Part shown: one piece after another, positions 7,276 through 15,300 of the stretch
Layout: the number at the start of each line of letters is the position of its first letter
Numbering within the stretch: the first letter of the stretch is position 1
Assembly: GCA_016783865.1 (NCBI GenBank)
Contig: JADHVS010000057.1
Span: 1-21,056, forward strand
DNA from: Bacteroidales bacterium
Lineage (GTDB): Bacteria > Bacteroidota > Bacteroidia > Bacteroidales > SM23-62
Direction: 5' to 3'
DNA: 21,056 bases
Made by a program: the position numbers and the translations under genes
The notes under the pieces: model-generated
Told to the model about the DNA's origin: nothing
The model's input: only the letters and a program-made list of their open reading frames with translations
The model's database searches: none

Positions 7276-7543
7276 GGGCTGTCTCAAAAGGTACAATTAG
7301 GTCATTCTGAACTTGTTTCAGAATCCGTATTTAGCTGATAATGAGATTCTGAAATAAATTGCTAATGACATCATTCTGACCAATCGTCATGCTGAACTTG
7401 TTTCAGCATCTGAATATCAGTAATTTAGATCCCGAAACGAGTTCGGGATGACTGGATGTCAATTGCATCATGAATCTCAGTTTCTGAGTTCTGTGCTTCA
7501 GAATGACTAATAGAATAGATTTCAGGTCTTTTGAGACAGCCTC
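7275..7543. mobile_element. MITE-like element, 269 bp, with 16-bp terminal inverted repeats and internal REP palindromes
   Basis: The ends are GGGGCTGTCTCAAAAG (7275-7290) and CTTTTGAGACAGCCTC (7528-7543), inverted copies that match at 15 of 16 positions. The GGCTGTCTCAAAA-type end resembles insertion-sequence termini, so a non-autonomous element moved by a transposase elsewhere in the genome is likely. No transposase is encoded within it. The interior holds at least three small hairpins: ATTCTGA/TCAGAAT (7304-7324), ATGCTGA/TCAGCAT (7389-7409) and ATCCCGAA/TTCGGGAT (7429-7449). No target-site duplication is evident. The element makes up most of the 470-bp gap between the protease and the GH127 gene. 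Confidence 0.65.
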
Positions 7544-7728
7544 ATCTTCAATTATATTTTGTAAGCCTGAAAATAGTGAAATTAGGTAATTATAAAGGAG
7601 AACCATTTGGAAGAGTTAGCGAAAGTGTTGAACTTTATAACCGAACTGAATAATATATTTATTAGCAAACCTAATGCCCCAAATCCCACACCCAACCTGC
7701 AACCTGCAACCTTTAAAAACTGTTAATA
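7544..7728 (+). other. Leader region of the carbohydrate locus, AT-rich, with a possible promoter
   Basis: This is the remainder of the gap before the GH127 gene. TATATTTA at 7654-7661 matches seven of eight positions of TAnnTTTG, with a TTG at 7628-7630 that is 23 nt upstream, slightly wider than usual. If used, it would place transcription start near 7669 and put the 7-bp array at 7685-7712 in the 5' leader. A 25-codon open frame (7576-7653) shows no recognisable family and is not annotated as a gene. Nothing else is recognised here. Confidence 0.3.
7685..7712. repeat. 7-bp-period tandem array upstream of the GH127 gene
   Basis: Heptamers of the form GCAACCT occur twice exactly (7699-7705 and 7706-7712) and are preceded by CCAACCT and a more diverged unit. 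The array ends 16 bp before the ATG at 7729. Period and placement match the arrays near uvrB and before the aldose epimerase gene, but the unit sequence is different. Confidence 0.75.
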
Positions 7729-10137
7729 ATGAAGAACCATAGCACCTGTGTCCCTAATTTTATTATTGCATTTTCAGTCTTTATACTCCTGTCCTCTTGT
7801 GAAAAGAAGGCTGATCGGGTCAGCGACTATCCTATAAAACCTGTTCCGTTCACTGCTGTACAGGTAACGGATAATTTCTGGGCACCGCGCATAAAGAAAA
7901 ATCATGAGGTTACTATTCCTATTGCATTCCGGCAATCTGAGGAAACAGGCCGGATTAAAAATTTCCATATTGCCGGCGGATATGAAGAGGGTGAATTTTG
8001 TTCCAATTACCCGTTTGATGATTCTGATGTGTATAAGATAATTGAAGGAGCCAGTTATTCACTGCAGATGTTTCCGGATCCTGAATTGGAATCTTACCTG
8101 GATACTTTGATTTTTTATATTGGTGAAGCACAGGAAGAAGATGGTTACCTGTATACCTACCGGACCATTATGGGCGATAATTCTCATCCGTGGGTTGGCC
8201 CAACCAGGTGGGAGATTCTTGACCACAGTCATGAGTTATACAATCTGGGTCATATGTATGAAGCGGCAGTTGCCCATTTCCAGGCGACAGGCAAAAGAAG
8301 CTTTCTGGATATTGCTATCAAGTCGGCCGACCTTGTTTACAATGACTTTGGATGGGGAAAAGTTGAAAAATATCCCGGGCACCAGGAAATTGAGATAGGA
8401 CTGGTTAAATTATTTCGTGCTACAGGGGACGAAAAATATCTCGAACTTGCAAAATTTCTCCTCGATGTCAGAGGAAATGGTGAGGAATACAACCAGGCCC
8501 ATATGAAGGTAGTAGAGCAGACCGAGGCGGTGGGACATGCAGTCCGTGCCGGTTATATGTATGCCGGTATGGCCGATGTGGCCGCACTGACCAATGACCC
8601 GGCCTACATCAATGCCACCCGGGAAATATGGGAGGATATTGTTCAGAAAAAAATGTATATCACGGGGGGAATTGGTGCGGCAGGTGGAAATGAGGGATTT
8701 GCCGATCCCTATGAACTGCCCAATATGTCGGCTTATTGTGAGACCTGCGCATCCATCGCCAACGTATTCTGGAATTTCAGGATGTTCCTTCATTCCGGAG
8801 AGGTGGAATTTTATGATGTACTGGAAAGGACGTTGTATAATGGATTGCTTTCCGGCCTTGGACTGACAGGTGATCTGTTCTTCTACCCCAATCCGTTGGA
8901 ATCATACGGCCAGCACCAGCGGCAGGAATGGTTTGGCTGTGCCTGCTGTCCTTCCAACATCAGCAGGTTTATTCCCTCTATTCCCGGCTATATTTATGCG
9001 ACACGGGAAAATGATCTGTTTGTTAATATGTATATGGCAAATAAAGCCACTATTGATTTGAACGGCACACCCGTTAACATCCGCCAGGATACACGGTACC
9101 CATACGATGGAGCCATTAAGTTGATCCTTGATCCGGAGCAGGAATTAACTTTTACATTGAATCTGAGGGTTCCCGGCTGGGCAAGAAATGAAGTCATTCC
9201 AGGCGATCTGTATCATTTTACCAAACATTACAATGGCGATGTAACAATCACTGTTAACGGTGAAAAAAAAGCAGTTGATGTGTTAGATGGTTTTATTCTA
9301 CTGGATCAGACCTGGAGGAAAGGGGATATTGTGGAAGTTCATTTTTCCATGCCCGTCAGGTTAATTGAAGCCAATGAATTGGTTAAGGCCGACCAGGGAA
9401 GGTTGGCTGTGCAGCGTGGCCCGCTTGTATTTTGTGCTGAATGGCCCGACAATCCTGAAGGACATGTCCTGAACCTGGTGTTTGATCCCGAACAGGAATT
9501 TACCGAAGAATTTCATCCTGATTTACTGGGAGGTACGGTGGTTTTATCCGGATCATCCGTGCCATCAAAAAGAAAACCGGAGGATGAGATTGAGGTGGGA
9601 GAGAAGCAAGAGCTGAAACTTATCCCGTATCATCTCTGGGCCAACAGGGGACCGGGTGAAATGATGGTCTGGTTGCCCTTGTCGGTTGAAAAGTCAAGGC
9701 CACTTCCGGCGCCTACCATTGCTTCGAAAAGCAAAGTTTCTGCTTCTAAGGAGACGAAAGCATTGGTGGGACTGAATGATCAGTTTGAACCGGAAAACTC
9801 TGATGACCGCACGGCAGCTCGTTACCACTGGTGGCCGGATACCAATATGGTCCATTGGGTACAATACGATTTTGAAAAAACTGAAACAGTGGAAAGGGTA
9901 GAGGTTTACTGGTTTGATGACAGTCCGCACGGTGGATGCAGGATCCCTGCTTCCTGGGAGGTTGAATATAAGTCAGGCGGATCATGGTTGCCGGTGAGTA
10001 ACCCGGGTGAATACACTGTTACAAAGGATAGGTATGATGTGGTCAAATTTAAACCGGTGAAAACAAAGGCGCTGAGGTTGAATGTAACCTTACAGGAAAA
10101 CTGGTCGGGCGGGATCCTGGAGTGGAAGGTATACTAG
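7729..10137 (+). CDS. GH127 (DUF1680) beta-L-arabinofuranosidase-like lipoprotein with C-terminal discoidin-like domain
   Basis: An 802-residue exported enzyme. Residues 1-24 form an SPII signal with lipobox LSSC (Cys24). Residues about 35-650 match glycoside hydrolase family 127, retaining enzymes that remove beta-L-arabinofuranose from arabinans and glycoproteins, using a zinc-bound cysteine as nucleophile. The key residues are visible: Glu322 in GGNEGF (acid/base candidate), Glu338 and Cys340 in YCETC, and Cys406-Cys407 in GCACCPSN. These correspond to the Glu-Cys-Cys-Cys zinc cluster and the nucleophile of the characterised family member HypBA1. Residues about 678-802 form a beta-sandwich of the F5/8 (discoidin) type, probably a sugar-binding module. 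It is the first gene of the carbohydrate locus, 61 bp upstream of the epimerase gene. The family is sure. The exact sugar is less sure, because GH127 relatives (GH142, GH146 and others) share the fold. Confidence 0.92.
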   Translation: MKNHSTCVPNFIIAFSVFILLSSCEKKADRVSDYPIKPVPFTAVQVTDNFWAPRIKKNHEVTIPIAFRQSEETGRIKNFHIAGGYEEGEFCSNYPFDDSDVYKIIEGASYSLQMFPDPELESYLDTLIFYIGEAQEEDGYLYTYRTIMGDNSHPWVGPTRWEILDHSHELYNLGHMYEAAVAHFQATGKRSFLDIAIKSADLVYNDFGWGKVEKYPGHQEIEIGLVKLFRATGDEKYLELAKFLLDVRGNGEEYNQAHMKVVEQTEAVGHAVRAGYMYAGMADVAALTNDPAYINATREIWEDIVQKKMYITGGIGAAGGNEGFADPYELPNMSAYCETCASIANVFWNFRMFLHSGEVEFYDVLERTLYNGLLSGLGLTGDLFFYPNPLESYGQHQRQEWFGCACCPSNISRFIPSIPGYIYATRENDLFVNMYMANKATIDLNGTPVNIRQDTRYPYDGAIKLILDPEQELTFTLNLRVPGWARNEVIPGDLYHFTKHYNGDVTITVNGEKKAVDVLDGFILLDQTWRKGDIVEVHFSMPVRLIEANELVKADQGRLAVQRGPLVFCAEWPDNPEGHVLNLVFDPEQEFTEEFHPDLLGGTVVLSGSSVPSKRKPEDEIEVGEKQELKLIPYHLWANRGPGEMMVWLPLSVEKSRPLPAPTIASKSKVSASKETKALVGLNDQFEPENSDDRTAARYHWWPDTNMVHWVQYDFEKTETVERVEVYWFDDSPHGGCRIPASWEVEYKSGGSWLPVSNPGEYTVTKDRYDVVKFKPVKTKALRLNVTLQENWSGGILEWKVY

Positions 10138-10140
10138 GGA

Positions 10141-10182
10141 AGAAGACAGAATTCAGAATACAGAAGACAGAAGGAAGAAAAA
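10141..10182. repeat. 7-bp-period tandem array between the GH127 and aldose epimerase genes
   Basis: Six consecutive heptamers each begin with AGAA. The first and fourth are identical (AGAAGAC at 10141-10147 and 10162-10168) and the others differ in the last three bases. The array starts 3 bp after the GH127 stop codon and ends 16 bp before the epimerase ATG at 10199. It is the clearest example in the window of the strict 7-bp period. Confidence 0.8.
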
Positions 10183-10198
10183 TCAAAAATAAATCATT

Positions 10199-11326
10199 AT
10201 GAAAAGAGCAATTAATTATTTATGGATTTTACTATTATTGATTTCAAATTCATGCCAGGAGCCGGCCAAAATCAAACACATTTCTGAGGAACCTTTTGGC
10301 GAGATCGACGGTAAGAAGGTAATACTCCATACCCTGACCAACAGCACCGGCAGCCAGGTGAAAATTACAAATTACGGAGCCAAGGTAGTGTGGATAACGG
10401 TTCCCGATAAAAATGGAGAATTGGAAAACATCACCTTTGGATATGAAACGCTGGCTGATTATGAGTCCGGGGATAAATATTTTGGCGCTGTAGTGGGAAG
10501 GTATGCCAACCGAATCGCCAAAGGACAATTCACCCTTGACGACCAGGTATATAACCTGGAAATAAATAATGAGCCAAACACGTTACACGGAGGCCCGGGT
10601 GGATGGCACAGCACGGTTTGGGATGTGGAAGAAACAACTTTCAATGAGCGGCCTGCACTTCATTATACCTATTCCAGTCCGGATGGAGAAGAAGGATATC
10701 CCGGCAACATGAAAGCCGAGGTGTTTTATTCCTGGACTGATAACAATGAGTTGATAATCAATTATGTCGTTTCAACAGAGCAGAAATCGGTATTGAATAT
10801 TACCAACCATGCATACTTTAATCTTAAGGGTGCAGGGGCAGGCAATATCCTTGATCATGAACTGCAGATTTTTGCTTCGCGCTTTACTCCGGTCGACAGT
10901 ACCCTGATTCCTACAGGTGAGCTCAGATCCGTTAAAGGCACACCATTTGACTTTTTAGAGCCGCATCTGGTTGGAGAAAGAATTGACGAACCTTATGATC
11001 AGCTGATCCTGGGACGTGGCTATGATCATAACTATATTCTCGACAATCCCGGTGATTTGGAAGTGGATGCCATTGTTTATGAGCCGGTTAGCGGCAGGCA
11101 AATTGAGATGCGCACCGACCAGCCGGGTGTACAGTTCTATTGTGGCAATTTTCTGGATGGATCACAAAAGGGACATGGCGGGAAAGCATATGAATATCGG
11201 GGAGGACTGTGCCTTGAAACACAGCATTTCCCTGACAGCCCTAACCAGCCCGATTTCCCGTCAGTGATCATCGAGCCGGATAAACCATTTACTTCGTACA
11301 CTATTTATAAGTTTACGCTAAGATGA
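10199..11326 (+). CDS. Aldose 1-epimerase (mutarotase) lipoprotein
   Basis: A 375-residue protein with an SPII signal (lipobox ISNSC, Cys19), so it is anchored in the cell envelope and not cytoplasmic like the GalM of sugar catabolism. It interconverts alpha and beta anomers of aldoses. The fold-defining motifs are complete: NTLHGGPGGWH with His130, NITNHAYFNL with catalytic His204 (general acid), DHNYIL with Asp276, and LETQHFPDSPNQPDFP with catalytic Glu340 (general base). Length and motif spacing are normal for the family. Downstream of a retaining arabinofuranosidase, its likely task is to equilibrate the anomer of released sugars before uptake; this is inferred from position. Only 61 bp, mostly the 7-bp array, separates it from the GH127 gene, so the two are likely one transcript. 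A hairpin follows the stop codon. Confidence 0.95.
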   Translation: MKRAINYLWILLLLISNSCQEPAKIKHISEEPFGEIDGKKVILHTLTNSTGSQVKITNYGAKVVWITVPDKNGELENITFGYETLADYESGDKYFGAVVGRYANRIAKGQFTLDDQVYNLEINNEPNTLHGGPGGWHSTVWDVEETTFNERPALHYTYSSPDGEEGYPGNMKAEVFYSWTDNNELIINYVVSTEQKSVLNITNHAYFNLKGAGAGNILDHELQIFASRFTPVDSTLIPTGELRSVKGTPFDFLEPHLVGERIDEPYDQLILGRGYDHNYILDNPGDLEVDAIVYEPVSGRQIEMRTDQPGVQFYCGNFLDGSQKGHGGKAYEYRGGLCLETQHFPDSPNQPDFPSVIIEPDKPFTSYTIYKFTLR

Positions 11327-11329
11327 TCC

Positions 11330-11357
11330 ATTGCCGTCAGTTTTAACTGACGGCAAT
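11330..11357 (+). terminator. Hairpin after the aldose epimerase gene
   Basis: A perfect 13-bp stem (ATTGCCGTCAGTT and its complement, 11330-11342 and 11345-11357) with a 2-base loop starts 3 bp after the epimerase stop codon. A second small hairpin follows (CAGGG/CCCTG, within 11373-11388). Neither is followed by a T-tract, so it may be a stabilising or REP-like structure and not a classical intrinsic terminator. The position suggests the GH127-epimerase transcript ends here. Confidence 0.5.
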
Positions 11358-11405
11358 CGATATATAAAGATCTTCAGGGTTTTAGCCCTGTAAAACTCTG
11401 TGTTC

Positions 11406-12075
11406 ATGATCAAATTAATCAGAGCATCATTCATAATCATCCTGTTAATATAAGCTTCTTGTAAACAGGGAACTGAAAAGCAAAAGCATGATGTCCTGTT
11501 TATTTCAATCGACGATATGAACGATTGGGGCGGATGCATGGGATGCCGGGAAGGCTTTTACAGGGACTGGAAGAGAGTGACCGTACTGAAAATACCATCA
11601 TTGTTTTATGGTCGGACCACGGCATGAATATCGGGAAAAGGAGCATTGGGAGAAATTTACACTTTGGGAGGAGTCAACCCGAATCCCGCTGATAATAAAA
11701 GCTCCAGGCATTACGCCTGAAAGCGGTGCTGTATGTCACGAAGCCGTGAGCCTGCTGGATGTATATCCCACGCTGGTGGAACTAATGGATGCCGAAGCCT
11801 GGAAGCAGCTGGAGGGAACCAGACTGCTGCCACAATTATCAGATCCGGGAACCGACCGGCCTGTACCGGCCATCACCACCTATGGTCAAAATAATCACCC
11901 AATACGGACAGAACGATGGAGGTACATACAATACCACAATGGCGGCGAGGAGCTGTGCGACCATGAAACCGATCCGGATGAGTCCTTTAATTTCGCAGGA
12001 AAAGAAGAATACCGGCATCTGATGGATTCACTTAAAACCTGTCTCCCGGAGATTAATGAAAAGGCCCCGGGTTGA
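11406..12075 (+). pseudogene. Sulfatase (S1, iduronate-2-sulfatase-like) pseudogene: nonsense mutation, internal deletion, frameshift
   Basis: Reading from the ATG at 11406, the first 15 codons look like a lipoprotein signal (MIKLIRASFIIILLI). They are followed by an in-frame TAA (11451-11453) and then ASCKQG, the remains of a lipobox. The same frame continues with DVLFISIDDMNDWGGCMG, the canonical sulfatase N-terminus with its metal-binding Asp pair. Near 11540-11546 the sequence jumps directly to the C-terminal half in another frame (GRLLQGLEESDRTENTIIVLWSDHG), so the whole CxPxR active-site region is missing, probably more than 700 bp. At about 11632-11640 a one-base loss moves the rest into a third frame (EKEHWEKFTLWEESTRIPL, then to the stop at 12075). 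The open frame at 11608-12075 (155 residues) is thus a relic and not a gene. The parent was probably about 480-500 residues. Loss appears old, since three lesions have accumulated. Confidence 0.88.
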
Positions 12076-12392
12076 ACAGGATTTAATGAAAGGATACTAT
12101 TGTTTACAGAACTCACCTTTTTAGTATCTGAAGTAATTAACAGAGCGAAAAATTTACGGATTGCAATGATTAATATATTATGTGCTTATTACATGGACTA
12201 ATTAAATCAATTGCAGATTTGTGGTAATTATGAATGATTCATGTTATTGATTTTTTCAGAATTTAATCACAAATTGTTATGTTCTCGAGAAATTTGTTAT
12301 CACAATTAAAATTCACTGATAACCGATGGATATTTTGTGAATAATCATCTCAGAAAAATACGTTTAAACAACTATTAACCAAATTAAAGACT
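12076..12392 (+). other. 317-bp AT-rich gap before the T9SS protein gene
   Basis: No open frame with a recognisable product, no RNA gene and no repeat array is visible. The region is strongly AT-rich, as expected for a leader with a promoter. TATTTTG at 12331-12337 is an imperfect -7 candidate (one T short of TAnnTTTG) with no well-placed TTG. Two similar words (AAATTGTTAT at 12271-12280 and AATTTGTTAT at 12291-12300) flank the palindrome TCTCGAGA; this could be an operator but is too short to assert. Confidence 0.3.
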
Positions 12393-15300
12393 ATGAAAAA
12401 ACTACTGCTTTCTATTGTTTTACTGGCTGGTGCAGTACTGGCCTACGCACAGGCTGACACCGTTCCCAATTTACTTATTACAGAGTGGCGGGGGGAAAGC
12501 TGGAATAATTCCTACGTTGAGATCACCAATATCGGTGATACGGCCATAGACATGGCTGATGTTTTTTATTCCTCGATCCCCCCGGGGCGGCAACTGTACG
12601 CAGCGCCTTATGGGTATTCGATGGATCCCGCCGTTGACGATGTACATGGAACCTACCTGTCGGGCATTCTGGGACCGGGGGAATCCATGGTCATCGCATC
12701 GATGTATGATGCTCCGGATGCTGCCGGTGCTACAAAAAACCTTCAACGGTTCCTCGATTCGAAGCATTTCTTTTCATACAAGCTGGAAGCTTCAGATTAT
12801 TATTTCCCGTACCATCCGGAGGTGGAGATGTGGGGAAAGGATAGTGTTTCCAATGTCGCAGCGGGAGCTGATAATAATTTTGAACAATTATTGAGATTGT
12901 GGGGTTCATATGCAAGTGCAATATGGTACAAATATCCGACAGGAGATTCTGTAATGGTTGACCAGGTAAGGTTTGCTGTAGATGCAACGCTGCATGTTGA
13001 TAGTGATCCGGAAAAGGATAATGTGGCTGGTGTTGAAGATGCAACCTCCACCCACACACTTGTTCGCAAAGCTAACACTCCAAGGGGTAACCTTGACTGG
13101 GACGACTCAAGAGGAATTGATATTGCTGATTCAGAATGGCTGCCTATCCCCTTTTATGGAGGGAAAACACTCTATACAACAGTGGGTAACCATGGGGATT
13201 ACAGCATTGTCCTGGAACCTGAATCAACCATCGAGGTTATTGATACCACTGCATTAACCGTAAACTGGGGTATTTATAAGGGCGATTCCATCATGGATGA
13301 ATTTACAATAGGTGACGGTATGGGATGGCAGTATATTGAGGATACAATCGATTTCGCCGATTCAGCCCATGCTATCGTACAGACAGGTGATATATTAAAT
13401 GTTTTTGCCTGTGGAAACGACCTGGAGTGGCATTCCTATAAGATTACGGTTGCTACGCCGGCAACAGATATGGCACTGGTATTCCCGAAAAGAAGGATGC
13501 GCTTTGAGGCCATGCAGGAAGAGGATTTCAATGGAATTATGTGGGGTGCTGAGCCCTACTATGTGACTGAAGACCAGCCGGAGATGGATACGATCGGTGA
13601 TGTGCCTTTTGCCACCCGGGTGGATACATTGTATAAGTACCTGGAAAAGGCATCAAACGCTTCATGGGAAATAGTATGGGTAGATGATAATGAGCGGGTC
13701 GATGTAAAATATGGAGATATTCTTAAGGTGACCGCTGAAGATGGCACAACGATAGAGGAATACTTCATCGATGTACAGGAATTTGAAGCCAGCGATAATG
13801 CAAGGCTTGGAGCCATAACCTGGCCGGAGAAGCCCGAAGGGATTTTTGACTGGAAGGGGGATACGATCCCGGGATTTAATCCTTCATCTCAAAGCTACAT
13901 ACTTAAACTGGACTATGGAACGAAGCTTGTACCTGCTTTATTAGCCTCACCGGAAGATATGAATGCAACCATCAGTGTGAACAGGGCAACATCTCTCACA
14001 GGAGGCACCGAACAGAGGACAACCACCTTTATTGTTACCGCGGAAGATGATTCCACAGTTCTCGAGTATAAAGTATTGTTCGTGATTGACAGGCCATTGG
14101 AGCTGGATCAGCCATACGTTGGTGAACCCTTTATCTCTGAGATGGTAGCGAGGGAACAGGCCTGGGGGGCAATGCTCGAAATTATGAATCCTCAGGGAAT
14201 ACCCCTTGATATTTCGGAATATATGATTGTAACGACCGGCACTGGTTTGGACAATCCGGCTGATGCTGTGGCAGATATAAGGCCAGTTAGTTATGATGCT
14301 ACAAGCTTCGATATCAGGTACCAGAAGGCCTATGTACCGGGTTATAAATTTGCAGGGGATACATCTGAATGGAAGGTGGACGGGATGAGGCTGAAAAGTG
14401 ATCAGGCGGTTGATCCGTTTGTTGAGCCAATGGATGTATTTGTGGTTTCGCAAGCGCATCAAAAACCTGAAAAAGTTTCACCTTATATTAATGAGGCCGA
14501 TGTTATTGTCAGTCCGATCGAATACAGTCCATGGCCCAATGAATCCCACCATATCAGGAACCTGTTAAACAATCTGAGCTTTGATGGAGACAATTATGTA
14601 TTTCTGTTTAAAATAACGAGTGATTCTGTATTTAATGGGCTTAAAGAAGTAGGAGATATCGGTGACCTGGAACTTGTTGACAGGTTCGGACCTACTATAG
14701 AAGGATATAATATTGCAGGAAGGATCCTGGATAACAGCAAGGCAACCCGGTTGATGCTGAAACCAAACATCTTCTACCCAACGATAGAGCTGGGAGCCGG
14801 ATTCGGCACCACGGAGGAAAACAGCGATTGGATTATGAACCACTCATTTGATCCGGGTTGGAACGAATTCAGGATGTCCGAAAATATCGGTAGCCATGCC
14901 ATGGATCTTCCAACCGTTCACAAATCAACGGTTGCCTCCCTGGTCTACCTGGTGGACGACGGTTTCACCGGAAATCTTATGATACAGGGTGATTTCACAG
15001 GGCTTGCCGTCAGTGGTTTTATGGACAATATTATTAAGGCAGATACCGGGCAGGTGCTGACAATTATGAACGGAGTGGAAAAAGCAGCCGGCGATGACAT
15101 TGCCGGCGGAGATACCCTGCAGGTAGTATCGGCCGATGGCAATAATACCACCCTTTACAGGTTGCTAAACCAGCCGTTGGATGATGATGCCCTCCTGGTA
15201 GTGAAACCGGCTTATACGGGTTCTTATACTGTTACTGTAGATGGAGCAAACGGGACCATCTCAGGTTCTGGTATCCAGTGGGGCAAGCCCATTAAGGATA

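Noticed and set aside
7576..7653. 25-codon open frame with GTG start after the MITE-like element
   Set aside because: It is too short and no family is recognised. It could be a relic of a gene interrupted by the element, but nothing supports that directly.
11608..12075. A 155-codon open frame that could be taken for a small sulfatase-like gene
   Set aside because: It is the last part of a sulfatase whose preceding parts lie in two other frames. It begins inside the SDHG motif region and has no active-site motif, so it is included in the pseudogene.
12471..13078. Overlapping open frames in other frames within the T9SS protein gene
   Set aside because: The 1402-codon frame has a signal peptide, recognisable domains and a sorting tail. 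The overlapping frames show no domain and unnatural composition.
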